Positions 1-6,409 of a stretch of DNA of 7,684 bases are shown here, in pieces. The notes below the pieces were generated by a model. The model was not told the DNA's origin. It saw only the letters and a program-made list of their open reading frames with translations, and did not search any database. Within the stretch, counting starts at the first letter, position 1, and every line of letters starts with the position of its first letter. The position numbers and the translations under genes are program-made. This stretch comes from Anaerolineales bacterium. Lineage in GTDB: Bacteria > Chloroflexota > Anaerolineae > Anaerolineales > UBA6663. The stretch is taken from assembly GCA_016789245.1 (NCBI GenBank), contig JAEURM010000088.1, forward strand, positions 1 to 7,684, read 5' to 3'.

Positions 1-1
1 G

Positions 2-724
2 GCCTCTGGCATTGGCAGAGCGTGCGCGGAAGCTTTGCTGGCGCGCGGTGCGGCGGTGGTGGGTGTGGATGTGAACCCGGCCATTACTGAAACTTTTAAG
101 CGCGCGGATTTTTACGGCGTGGTGGCCGATTTAGGCTCAGCGGCCCAAATCAGCGCCGCGCTCGCTCAAGCCGTGCGCAAGTATGGCGGGCTAGATATGC
201 TGATTTTGAACGCGGGCATTTTTCCGGCCAGCCGCCGCATTGCGGAATTGAGTGATACGGAGTGGGCGCGCACGCTTCACATCAACACCGATGCCAACCT
301 CACCCTTCTGCGGGAGGCGCACCCACTACTAAAACTTGCGCCACGGGGTGGCCGGGTGGCGGTGATTGCCAGCAAGAACGTGCCAGCGCCAGGGCCGGGG
401 GCGGCCGCGTACTCCGCTTCCAAAGCCGCGCTCACGCAGTTGGCCCGCGTGGCCGCGCTGGAATGGGGCGCCGATAACATCCGCGTGAACGTTTTGCACC
501 CCGATGCGGTGTTTGATACCGGCTTATGGACGGATGAAGTTCTGCAAGCCCGCGCCGCGCATTACAAAATGACGGTGGAAGAGTACAAGACTAAAAACAT
601 TTTGCGGGCCGAAGTGAAGAGCCGCGATGTGGCCGAATTAGCCGCTGAGCTGTGTGGCCCGCTATTTGCCAAAACCACCGGCGCACAGATTCCAGTGGAT
701 GGCGGTAATGACCGCGTGATTTAA
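2..724 (+). CDS. Short-chain dehydrogenase (SDR), 3' part; probably C-terminal domain of a bifunctional aldolase/dehydrogenase
   Basis: The gene runs in from upstream of the window; 240 codons are visible and the open frame starts inside the glycine-rich NAD(P)-binding loop (ASGIGRA, residues 1-7 of the fragment). Classical SDR landmarks follow: NAG at about 70-72, a catalytic Ser near 124 (VIASK), and the YSASK pair Tyr137/Lys141. The C-terminal part, with HPDAVFDTGLW, an EEYK segment and the ending PVDGGNDRVI, resembles the dehydrogenase half of the bifunctional rhamnulose-1-phosphate aldolase/lactaldehyde-type dehydrogenase family (RhaD/YuxG-like) rather than a stand-alone FabG. In that family an N-terminal class II aldolase domain splits a deoxysugar phosphate and this domain oxidises the aldehyde. 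The aldolase half would lie before base 1, so the bifunctional assignment is inference; the SDR fold is certain. Expected to be cytosolic. Confidence 0.85.
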   Translation, partial: ASGIGRACAEALLARGAAVVGVDVNPAITETFKRADFYGVVADLGSAAQISAALAQAVRKYGGLDMLILNAGIFPASRRIAELSDTEWARTLHINTDANLTLLREAHPLLKLAPRGGRVAVIASKNVPAPGPGAAAYSASKAALTQLARVAALEWGADNIRVNVLHPDAVFDTGLWTDEVLQARAAHYKMTVEEYKTKNILRAEVKSRDVAELAAELCGPLFAKTTGAQIPVDGGNDRVI

Positions 725-732
725 AAACAAAC

Positions 733-760
733 GGAACGGATGTTCATTAAAATCCGTTCC
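733..760. repeat. Perfect 9-bp inverted repeat after the dehydrogenase gene
   Basis: GGAACGGAT (733-741) and ATCCGTTCC (752-760) are exact reverse complements around a 10-nt spacer. The repeat starts 9 nt after the stop codon of the dehydrogenase gene. It has no following T-run, so it is a poor intrinsic terminator. It may be a transcript 3' end structure, a protein-binding palindrome, or part of the intergenic repeat that continues to 780. Its centre lies about 85 bp upstream of the start predicted for the sigma-54-like promoter at 805-821, which is where an activator site would be expected. Confidence 0.6.
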
Positions 761-780
761 ATCCGTTTCCACCCGCCGCC
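752..780 (+). repeat. 9-10-bp phased tandem repeat, ATCCG type
   Basis: ATCCGTTCC (752-760), ATCCGTTTCC (761-770) and a decayed ACCCGCCGCC (771-780) follow head to tail. A closely related array precedes the EamA gene at 6410-6436, and a differently worded one with the same period lies at 7419-7445. This suggests a genome-wide intergenic repeat rather than a gene-specific operator. Confidence 0.5.
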
Positions 781-804
781 AATACATTCCCATACTCTCC
801 AATT

Positions 805-821
805 TTGGCACGCTCCTTGCA
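805..821 (+). promoter_or_regulatory. Sigma-54 (RpoN) type -24/-12 promoter candidate
   Basis: TTGGCACGCTCCTTGCA fits the known sigma-54 consensus YTGGCACG-N4-TTGCW at every fixed base, with the -24 GG (807-808) and -12 GC (819-820) exactly 10 bp apart. The predicted transcript start, near 832, lies just before the ATG at 836. A competing reading is a housekeeping -10 box, TGTAAT at 823-828, 7 nt before that ATG and giving a leaderless mRNA, but no -35 box is found at 16-18 bp from it. Whether this organism has RpoN cannot be told from the window. Confidence 0.5.
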
Positions 822-835
822 CTGTAATTGGTGCT

Positions 836-1054
836 ATGTTGAACAGTCTATCCACTATGTTGGATACTTATGCCATGTTAGAGCTAATTCGCACGGATAC
901 GGCCCAGCAACCGTGCCGAGCCTGCGGAAACTTAACGGTAGATGTGTGGGCGCTGACGCAATCGGATGCGGCGCGGCTGTACTACGCTGAGTACCGCGCT
1001 TGTTCTAGCACCTGCGCTGAGAGTTTGGCACACGAAGCCGCCGTGCCCGCCTGA
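836..1054 (+). CDS. Small four-cysteine (zinc-ribbon-like) protein, unknown function
   Basis: A 72-residue protein that I do not recognise. Its cysteines form a CX2C-X25-CX3C pattern (Cys27, Cys30, Cys56, Cys60), typical of small zinc-binding modules. The stretch between them (VDVWALTQSDAARLYYAEY) is rich in aromatics. No signal peptide or membrane helix is evident. The frame is open back to 740, but an earlier start would lie across the palindrome and the promoter-like element at 805-821, so ATG 836 was chosen; ATG 857 and ATG 875 are in frame and also possible. None of these starts has a clear Shine-Dalgarno sequence, so translation may be leaderless. The gene stands alone between a promoter candidate and a terminator hairpin (1108-1150). 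A spurious frame cannot be excluded, but the ordered cysteines and the flanking signals favour a real gene. Confidence 0.55.
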   Translation: MLNSLSTMLDTYAMLELIRTDTAQQPCRACGNLTVDVWALTQSDAARLYYAEYRACSSTCAESLAHEAAVPA

Positions 1055-1077
1055 GACTCCCCACTTCACCTACTCCG

Positions 1078-1086
1078 TGATATGAT
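1078..1086 (+). promoter_or_regulatory. Extended -10 promoter candidate for typA
   Basis: TGATATGAT matches the extended -10 form TGnTATAAT with one mismatch. No good -35 box lies 16-18 bp upstream, which extended -10 promoters tolerate. Transcription would begin near 1093, giving a leader of roughly 100 nt that contains the hairpin at 1108-1139 before typA. No better -10 was found between that hairpin and the typA ATG. Confidence 0.4.
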
Positions 1087-1107
1087 TTCCGGCGTTAGGA
1101 CTGAGTT

Positions 1108-1150
1108 CGCCTCGGCCCCCACTTGGTTTGGCCGAGGCGTTTTGTTGTGT
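1108..1150 (+). terminator. Strong intrinsic terminator, or attenuator in the typA leader
   Basis: A perfect 10-bp GC-rich stem, CGCCTCGGCC (1108-1117) with GGCCGAGGCG (1130-1139), closes a 12-nt loop and is followed by TTTTGTTGTGT (1140-1150). It may end the small-gene transcript. It also sits downstream of the only promoter-like box seen for typA, so it could act as a conditional terminator in the typA leader. Confidence 0.7.
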
Positions 1151-1175
1151 CAGGCACAAGTAACGCCGCACAGCC

Positions 1176-1181
1176 GGAAAG
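1176..1181 (+). promoter_or_regulatory. Ribosome binding site of typA
   Basis: GGAAAG lies 8 nt before the ATG at 1190. It supports that start over the in-frame ATG at 1082, which overlaps a -10 box and would add 36 residues encoded across the terminator hairpin. Confidence 0.55.
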
Positions 1182-1189
1182 TAAGTAGT

Positions 1190-3031
1190 ATGTTGACCGA
1201 ACGCACCGATTTACGCAATATCGCCATCATCGCGCACGTTGACCATGGCAAAACTACCCTAGTGGATGGCCTCCTGCGGCAAGCCCGCACCTTCCGTGAG
1301 AACCAACACGTAGCTGAGCGCGTGATGGACTCCAATGACTTGGAGCGCGAGCGTGGTATCACCATCTTCGCCAAAAACGCCGCCTTCACTTACAAAGGCA
1401 TCAAAGTCAATATTGTAGATACACCCGGCCACGCCGATTTTGGTGGCGAGGTGGAGCGCGTGATGAATTTGGTGGACGGCGTGCTTCTGCTGGTGGACGC
1501 CGCCGAAGGCCCCATGCCCCAAACCCGCTTCGTTCTGCGCAAGGCGCTGGAGATGATGCACAATGTAATTCTGGTCATCAACAAGGTTGATCGCAAAGTC
1601 GCCATCCCCGAAGATACGCTAAACAAGACCTTTGATTTGTTTATTGAACTAGGTGCCAGCGATGAGCAGGCCGATTTCCCCATCATTTACTGCAACGCGC
1701 TCACTCAGCAAGCTGGCTCAACGTTGGAGCTTTCGCCCGATTACCAGCCGCTGTTCGAGGCCATACTCAACCACATCCCCGTGCCGAAAGTGGATTTTGA
1801 CGCGCCCACCCAAATGTTGGTGACGACGCTGAGCTATGATGATTACAAAGGCCTGATTGCCGTGGGCCGCATCTTCAATGGCAAATTGAAGAGAAACCAA
1901 ATGGTGACGCGCATTGACCATGAAGGCCACGCGTACAACTACCGGCTAACATATCTGTTCGGCTTTCAGGGTTTGGGCAAAGTGGAAATTGATGAAGCCA
2001 CAGCAGGCGATATTGTGGCCGTAGCGGGCATGGATGAAGCCCACATTGGTGATACGGTGGCTGACCCGGAGAATCCTATCTCCCTGCCCGGCATTCGCGT
2101 GGAGCCGCCCACCGTGCGCATGACGTTTGGGGTGAACACATCCCCGTTTGGTGGCCGTGAGGGCGATTACGTGACATCGCGCCAAATCCGCGAGCGGCTG
2201 TTTAAAGAATTAGAGCACAACGTTTCTCTACGCGTGGAAGAAACTGACCAAGCTGATAAATTCTTGGTGAGCGGGCGCGGTGAACTGCACCTTGCCATTT
2301 TGATTGAAACCATGCGGCGCGAGGGCTTTGAGTTAGAAGTTTCGCGGCCCGAGGTGATTTACATTAAGGGCGAGGCGGGCGAGATGTTGGAGCCATGCGA
2401 GGAAGTACACATTGAAGTGGCCGAGAGCCACATGGGCACCGTGATTGAAATGCTGGGGCGGCGGCGCGGTTTGATGACCAACATGGTAAATGGCGGTGAT
2501 GGTTCGGTGTATCTCACCTACATCGTGCCCACGCGCGGCCTGCTGGGCTTCCGCTATCAATTCCTCACCGCCACGCAAGGCACCGGCCAAATGCACTCAT
2601 TGTTCTTTGATTACAAACCATTTGCGGGCAACATTGAACGCCGTGAACTGGGCAGTGTGGTGACGATGGAAGCCGGTTCGGCCACGGCGTACGCCATCCG
2701 CAACGCCGAGGAACGCGCCGCGCTGTTTTTGGAGCCGGGCACGGAAGTGTACGAAGGCATGGTGGTGGGCCAGCACGTGCGGCCCGAAGATTTGATTTAC
2801 AACATTTGCAAGAAGAAGCAACTCACCAACGTACGCGCGGCCCGCGCCGAAATTTTGGTGGCCCTTACCCCGCCCCGCCGCATGAGCTTAGATGAGTGCA
2901 TTGAATACTTGGGCGAGGATGAATTACTGGAAGTGACGCCCAAAAGCCTGCGTATCCGCAAGCGCATCCTCAACGCGGAGCAACGCGCCAAAGTGCAAAA
3001 AGCCGCCGAGAAGGCGTTGGAAGAAGCTTAA
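1190..3031 (+). CDS. typA: Ribosome-associated translational GTPase TypA/BipA
   Basis: A 613-residue EF-G-like GTPase, matching the usual TypA length of about 600-615. GTPase motifs: G1 AHVDHGKT (15-22), G2 around RERGITI (53-59), G3 DTPGH (77-81), G4 NKVD (131-134). The G5 position reads YCNA (167-170), with Asn where Ser is more common. EF-G-type beta-barrel and III/V-like domains follow, including GRGELHL and [12 protein letters not shown], and the C-terminal domain specific to the family ends the protein. TypA binds the ribosome and is known from other bacteria for roles in 50S assembly and in stress or low-temperature growth; it acts in the cytosol. The start is set by the ribosome binding site at 1176-1181 and by the family N-terminus ([20 protein letters not shown]). 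It is a single-gene unit, with a terminator hairpin in its leader and another just after its stop codon. Confidence 0.97.
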   Translation: MLTERTDLRNIAIIAHVDHGKTTLVDGLLRQARTFRENQHVAERVMDSNDLERERGITIFAKNAAFTYKGIKVNIVDTPGHADFGGEVERVMNLVDGVLLLVDAAEGPMPQTRFVLRKALEMMHNVILVINKVDRKVAIPEDTLNKTFDLFIELGASDEQADFPIIYCNALTQQAGSTLELSPDYQPLFEAILNHIPVPKVDFDAPTQMLVTTLSYDDYKGLIAVGRIFNGKLKRNQMVTRIDHEGHAYNYRLTYLFGFQGLGKVEIDEATAGDIVAVAGMDEAHIGDTVADPENPISLPGIRVEPPTVRMTFGVNTSPFGGREGDYVTSRQIRERLFKELEHNVSLRVEETDQADKFLVSGRGELHLAILIETMRREGFELEVSRPEVIYIKGEAGEMLEPCEEVHIEVAESHMGTVIEMLGRRRGLMTNMVNGGDGSVYLTYIVPTRGLLGFRYQFLTATQGTGQMHSLFFDYKPFAGNIERRELGSVVTMEAGSATAYAIRNAEERAALFLEPGTEVYEGMVVGQHVRPEDLIYNICKKKQLTNVRAARAEILVALTPPRRMSLDECIEYLGEDELLEVTPKSLRIRKRILNAEQRAKVQKAAEKALEEA

Positions 3032-3043
3032 CGCGTGAAGCGT

Positions 3044-3075
3044 AAAGGCCGCTGAGTTAGTCAGCGGCCTTTTTT
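3044..3075 (+). terminator. Rho-independent terminator of typA
   Basis: AAAGGCCGCTGA (3044-3055) pairs perfectly with TCAGCGGCCTTT (3061-3072) around the 5-nt loop GTTAG, and a six-T run (3070-3075) follows the GC core. It begins 12 nt after the typA stop codon. The next promoter starts only about 16 nt beyond it, so the downstream operon is insulated from typA. Confidence 0.93.
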
Positions 3076-3091
3076 ATTACAACAGCCCAGC

Positions 3092-3097
3092 TATAAT
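3092..3097 (+). promoter_or_regulatory. -10 box of a probable leaderless promoter for the ATPase operon
   Basis: A perfect TATAAT ends 6 nt before the ATG at 3104, so transcription should begin at or next to the A of the start codon. There is no Shine-Dalgarno sequence in the few bases between. The -35 region falls in the T-run of the typA terminator and has no recognisable TTGACA. Confidence 0.7.
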
Positions 3098-3103
3098 CCC
3101 CGC

Positions 3104-3919
3104 ATGCCCCACTTGCGCTCAGCGCGGATTGAGATTGAAAAAGCCAAAAGCACAACAGCCTTTCCGTTCAATTTGCCGCTGGTGCAGAGCCAGCCCACGC
3201 TCACGTTCAGTGCACCAGTTACATTTTTGGTGGGCGAGAACGGCTCCGGCAAATCTACATTTTTAGAAGCGTTGGCGCTGGCGGCTGGCTCCATTGTGGC
3301 TGGCAGTGATGATGCCACGGCAGATAAAACGTTAGCGCATGTGCGCCCACTAGCCGAGTGCCTAAAGTTGACGTGGAACAAACGCACCCGCAAAGGTTTT
3401 TTTCTGCGCGCAGAAGATTTTTTTGGCTATGTGAAGCGGCTCAATGCGGGCCGCGCCGCACTGGCTGAAGACGAACATGAGCTAGAGCGTGAGTTCCGTG
3501 ACCGAAGTGAGTATGCGCGTGGGCTGGCGCTGGGGCCAGTGCGTGGCCAACAGCGTGCGCTCACGCAACGCTACGGCGGTGATTTAGATGCCCGCTCACA
3601 CGGCGAGAGCTTCTTTAGTTTTTTCCGCACGCGCTTTGTAACGGGCGGGCTATATCTGCTGGATGAGCCAGAAGCCCCGCTCTCACCGCTCCGCCAAATT
3701 GCCCTCATCAAACTCATTCAAGAACTGGTGCCGCAAGACGCGCAATTTATCATTGCCACACACTCGCCCATCCTCATGGCTTTGCCCGGCTCAACGGTGT
3801 TGAACTTTGACCAACAGCCGCCGCAAGCCGTGAGCTATGAAGCGCTGGAGCACGTACGCCTAACGCGCGAGTTTCTCAACGCGCCGGAACGCTTCCTCCG
3901 CCACCTCGCCGATGAGTGA
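3104..3919 (+). CDS. ABC-type AAA family ATPase (COG3910-like), first gene of a three-gene operon
   Basis: A 271-residue soluble ATPase with a complete ABC-type nucleotide-binding set: Walker A GENGSGKST (44-52), signature SHGES (165-169), Walker B LYLLDEPE (183-190) with the catalytic Glu, and H-loop ATHSP (218-222). The short arm between Walker A and the signature (about 110 residues) leaves no room for a long coiled coil, so this is a compact predicted ATPase of the kind seen next to varied genes rather than an SMC/RecN protein. There are no membrane segments. ATP-driven dimerisation is expected from the family; the substrate is unknown. The start lies 6 nt after TATAAT and fits the family N-terminus. 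Its stop overlaps the next gene by 8 nt (ATGAGTGA), which implies translational coupling. Stand-alone relatives occur widely, so it need not act in the same pathway as its neighbours. Confidence 0.88.
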   Translation: MPHLRSARIEIEKAKSTTAFPFNLPLVQSQPTLTFSAPVTFLVGENGSGKSTFLEALALAAGSIVAGSDDATADKTLAHVRPLAECLKLTWNKRTRKGFFLRAEDFFGYVKRLNAGRAALAEDEHELEREFRDRSEYARGLALGPVRGQQRALTQRYGGDLDARSHGESFFSFFRTRFVTGGLYLLDEPEAPLSPLRQIALIKLIQELVPQDAQFIIATHSPILMALPGSTVLNFDQQPPQAVSYEALEHVRLTREFLNAPERFLRHLADE

Positions 3920-5297
3920 CGCCGAGATTTACTCCAAACTGCGCGCCACCGGCATTAGTTTTGCGGGCCTGCAAGGCGCGTGGTGGCTGGCCGCCTGTGA
4001 GCCGTTTGTGCTTCCCGCCGCCGTTCACCTTCAATTACAAAACATTGCCCGCGCCATCTTTACTTTGTTGGATGTGGTGAACGCGCGGTTTGGCGTTGAT
4101 ACGGAACTCACCGCGCTCCTCACGTACAAAGTGCCAGAGAGTTTGCGCGGCTGGTTCAGCGCCGCGCCCGTTCTTTCTCTCCGGCCAGATTTTCAACTCT
4201 GCCCCACGCCAGATGGTTTTCAACTGGTGGCTACAGAACTAGAGATGTGCCCCTCCGCGCACGGCTGGGCGCACGCCATGCAAGCGGCGTACGGCTTAGA
4301 AACAGATTTGGCCGGAACCTTTGCCCACTGGTTGAACGGGCGCGAACTGGTTTTCTGCGGCACACAACAGTGGAGCGAGTTTTCACTAGAGCAACTGGCC
4401 TTCTGCCGCGCGCTGGCGGAGCATGGCGCACAGGCCCGCGTGGCGTATGATGTGCCGTTGGAAACTATCGCCCGTGAATTTGCCGCTGGCGCGCGCTGGC
4501 AGACGCCCATGTTCGGCATCCGCGCTAAATCACTTGAGTGGGATACGGCTCTGCTGGAACGCCTACGAAGGAGCGATTTACTAAAATTTTGGGGAAATCC
4601 TCCCTTCTCCCTCACCCCCCAGCCCCCTCTCCCGATGGGAGAGGGGGAGCCTGTTATCTTCCGCTTTGGCTACCTAGAAAACTTTGCACCAGAGCAACAA
4701 ACGGCTTTTCATCACTGGGCCACACATGGCGTGAGCTTTCTCAACCCGCCCACGTTTTATTTAGATAGCAAAGCCGCGCTGGCCGCGCTCCGTTTGCCCA
4801 GCGTACGTGCGGAATTAAGTGTAGAAACGTTGGCCGTGTTAGATGCCTGCATCCCAGAAACGCTGATTTTGCGGGAAGAACACTGGCCACGCCTGCACGC
4901 CGAACAAAACCAGTGGGTGCTGAAGTTTTCTGGTTATGATACAGGGCAAAACGGTTGGGGCGGGCGCAGTGTGCAAATCGGCGCCCAGCATACGGCAGAA
5001 AGTTGGGCCCAAGTTTTGCAGGCGTACACCCAACTTTCCATTCCCACCGTAGCGCAACGCGTGGCCCACAGCGCGCGCGTGAACATTGAGTACGTAGATA
5101 AAAGCGGTACGCGCCAAACCATGAAAGATGGGTTTACCCGTTTGCGCTCGTTTTTCCTCCGCCAATCCCCCTCTCCCAAAGGGAAAGGGATTGGGGGTGA
5201 AGGAAGCGTCTGCGGTTCGCACCTCACCGTTTCTGGTGGTACGATGCAGGTATCCGAAGCGACTGATGCAGTTCAAGCACCAATCCTTTTCCGATGA
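3912..5297 (+). CDS. Unassigned protein resembling a circularly permuted ATP-grasp ligase, carrying two repeat insertions
   Basis: A 461-residue protein that I cannot name. The N-terminal half contains RPDFQL (91-96) and ELEMCPSAHG (109-118), which resemble the R-x-D and E-x-N/D-x-P metal and substrate segments of ATP-grasp enzymes. The C-terminal half contains LNPPTFYLDSKAALAAL (277-293), WVLKFSG (335-341) with a candidate ATP-binding Lys338, GGR (350-352), and TVAQ (379-382). The order, acid/metal segments before the nucleotide-binding segments, is that of circularly permuted ATP-grasp proteins such as glutathionylspermidine synthase, so an ATP-dependent carboxylate-amine ligase is plausible. 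No substrate can be inferred. Two stretches look foreign: residues about 229-246 (LTPQPPLPMGEGE) and 417-432 (SPSPKGKGIGGEG), both encoded by palindromic repeats. The gene overlaps the ATPase by 8 nt and the phosphoesterase by 4 nt. The open frame across both insertions argues that it is functional. Confidence 0.7.
   Translation: MSDAEIYSKLRATGISFAGLQGAWWLAACEPFVLPAAVHLQLQNIARAIFTLLDVVNARFGVDTELTALLTYKVPESLRGWFSAAPVLSLRPDFQLCPTPDGFQLVATELEMCPSAHGWAHAMQAAYGLETDLAGTFAHWLNGRELVFCGTQQWSEFSLEQLAFCRALAEHGAQARVAYDVPLETIAREFAAGARWQTPMFGIRAKSLEWDTALLERLRRSDLLKFWGNPPFSLTPQPPLPMGEGEPVIFRFGYLENFAPEQQTAFHHWATHGVSFLNPPTFYLDSKAALAALRLPSVRAELSVETLAVLDACIPETLILREEHWPRLHAEQNQWVLKFSGYDTGQNGWGGRSVQIGAQHTAESWAQVLQAYTQLSIPTVAQRVAHSARVNIEYVDKSGTRQTMKDGFTRLRSFFLRQSPSPKGKGIGGEGSVCGSHLTVSGGTMQVSEATDAVQAPILFR
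4601..4649 (+). repeat. In-gene palindromic repeat, copy 1
   Basis: A pyrimidine-rich lead, CTCACCCCCCAG, is followed by a perfect 11-bp hairpin: CCCCCTCTCCC (4623-4633), loop GAT, GGGAGAGGGGG (4637-4647). It is translated in frame as LTPQPPLPMGEGE between the two halves of the ligase-like protein. Elements of this wording are, from memory, dispersed repeats in Chloroflexota and cyanobacterial genomes, mostly intergenic. Confidence 0.8.
5162..5203 (-). repeat. In-gene palindromic repeat, copy 2, opposite orientation
   Basis: The reverse strand reads CCTTCACCCCCAATCCC, then TTTCCCTTTGGGAGAGGGGG, which parallels copy 1 at 4601-4649. On the + strand, CCAAT (5162-5166) pairs with ATTGG (5190-5194), and CCCTCTCCC (5169-5177) pairs with GGGAAAGGG (5181-5189) with one mismatch and a 2-nt bulge. 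It is translated in frame as SPSPKGKGIGGEG near the C-terminus of the same protein. Confidence 0.75.
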
Positions 5298-6373
5298 CCA
5301 ACGCTCCCCAATCTGACTCCGCTTACCGTGAACAAGTGGCCGCCGCGCTGGAGGCCGCGCACCAACGCGCGCGCCAAATTCCCGCCCGCCGCTTTGATTT
5401 ATACGCCGATAAACTCATCATCTTTAGTGACCAGCACCGTGGCGCCCGCAATGGCGCGGATGATTTTCTCCGCAGTGAGCGCGCTTACAACGCCGCGCTG
5501 GCTTACTACTTTCAGCAAGGGCACACCTTAGCCGTGCTGGGTGACGCAGAAGAATTGTGGGAGGAGTTCCCTAACGCGGTGGTGTGGGCGTATCCACACA
5601 CCTTGAATTTAGAAGCCCAGTTCCACGCGGCGGGCCGTTACCTGCGCGTGTGGGGCAACCATGATGATGATTGGAGCAACGCGGATATGGTGCAACAACA
5701 CCTCGGCCCGTTCTTTGGAGAGCGGCTGGCGGTGCAAGAAAGTGTGCGGCTGGTGATGAGTGACGGCCTGCAAGAGTTGGGCACGCTGTGGCTTTTGCAC
5801 GGCCATCAGGGTGATGCCACCAGTGACCATCTGGCGTGGCTTTCACGCTGGGTGGTGCGTTGGGTGTGGCGGCCCATTCAACGCCTGCTCAAAATCTCGC
5901 TCAACACGCCAGCGCGCAATTGGCAACTACGCGAAAAGCATAACATTGCGCTGTACAGTTGGGCCGCGCGGCAAAGCAAACTGGTGCTCATTGCGGGGCA
6001 CACGCATCGCCCGGTGTTCAAATCCCTCACCCGCGCGGAGCAGTTGGAGCGAGAAATTAAGCATTTAGAAAAAGCGCCACGCACAGAAGCAGACCGCCGC
6101 CAACAAACAGTGCTGGCCAATCTTTCCGCTGATTTGGAATGGACGCGCGCGCAAAACTTCAACTCACCCGGCGCGGAAGGTGAAGAGACGGTGCCGATGG
6201 AAAAGCCGTGTTACTTCAACACCGGCTGTTGCTCTTACGCCGATGGGGATATTACTGGCCTAGAACTAGCCGAAGGTGAAATCCGTTTGGTACGCTGGCC
6301 GGATGATGCGGGCCGCCCGCGCCCGAAAATCCTCGCTACCGCGCCCCTCAAAGACGTGCTGGCTGGTTTGTAG
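5294..6373 (+). CDS. Calcineurin-like metallophosphoesterase, last gene of the operon
   Basis: A 359-residue enzyme with the full two-metal phosphoesterase set: DQH (46-48, the DxH motif), GDAEELW (83-89, GD motif with Glu), GNHD (121-124), HGH (169-171) and GHTH (235-238). The spacing and the GDxxELW form recall the LpxH/UDP-diacylglucosamine hydrolase branch of the family, but that pathway need not exist here and the substrate is unknown. Between the third His motif and GHTH lies a Trp/Arg-rich amphipathic stretch (RWVVRWVWRPIQRLLK, 185-200) that could touch a membrane or lipid. A charged, probably helical insertion (about 245-290) follows GHTH, before the closing strand CYFNTGCC (306-313). 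There is no signal peptide. The ATG overlaps the stop of the ligase-like gene (ATGA), so the two are translationally coupled and probably act on the same product. Confidence 0.9.
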   Translation: MTNAPQSDSAYREQVAAALEAAHQRARQIPARRFDLYADKLIIFSDQHRGARNGADDFLRSERAYNAALAYYFQQGHTLAVLGDAEELWEEFPNAVVWAYPHTLNLEAQFHAAGRYLRVWGNHDDDWSNADMVQQHLGPFFGERLAVQESVRLVMSDGLQELGTLWLLHGHQGDATSDHLAWLSRWVVRWVWRPIQRLLKISLNTPARNWQLREKHNIALYSWAARQSKLVLIAGHTHRPVFKSLTRAEQLEREIKHLEKAPRTEADRRQQTVLANLSADLEWTRAQNFNSPGAEGEETVPMEKPCYFNTGCCSYADGDITGLELAEGEIRLVRWPDDAGRPRPKILATAPLKDVLAGL

Positions 6374-6409
6374 TAAGCGTTTCGGCGCTTTACGCCACCA
6401 CCTATACGC

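Noticed and set aside
740..835. Longer 104-residue form of the small Cys protein
   Set aside because: The extra N-terminus is encoded by the palindrome, the tandem repeat and the promoter-like element, and has no start signal.
1082..1189. 36-residue N-terminal extension of TypA from ATG 1082
   Set aside because: It overlaps the TATGAT box, runs across the terminator hairpin and does not look like the family N-terminus; ATG 1190 has a ribosome binding site.
3104..3919. Anti-phage defence assignment for the ATPase (OLD or Septu-like)
   Set aside because: No TOPRIM or HNH domain or nuclease partner is present, and the neighbours are enzyme-like rather than defence genes.
4601..5203. CRISPR-like or transposon interpretation of the two GC-rich repeats
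   Set aside because: Only two copies 500 bp apart in opposite orientation, with no spacers, no transposase and no clear target duplication.
4839..5276. Antisense 145-residue open frame within the ligase-like gene
   Set aside because: A shadow of the + strand gene: the peptide is low-complexity across the repeat, with no motif and no start signal.
6373..6393. Hairpin GTAAGCG/CGCTTTAC after the phosphoesterase as a terminator
   Set aside because: Only a 5-bp uninterrupted stem (AAGCG/CGCTT), and no T-run follows.
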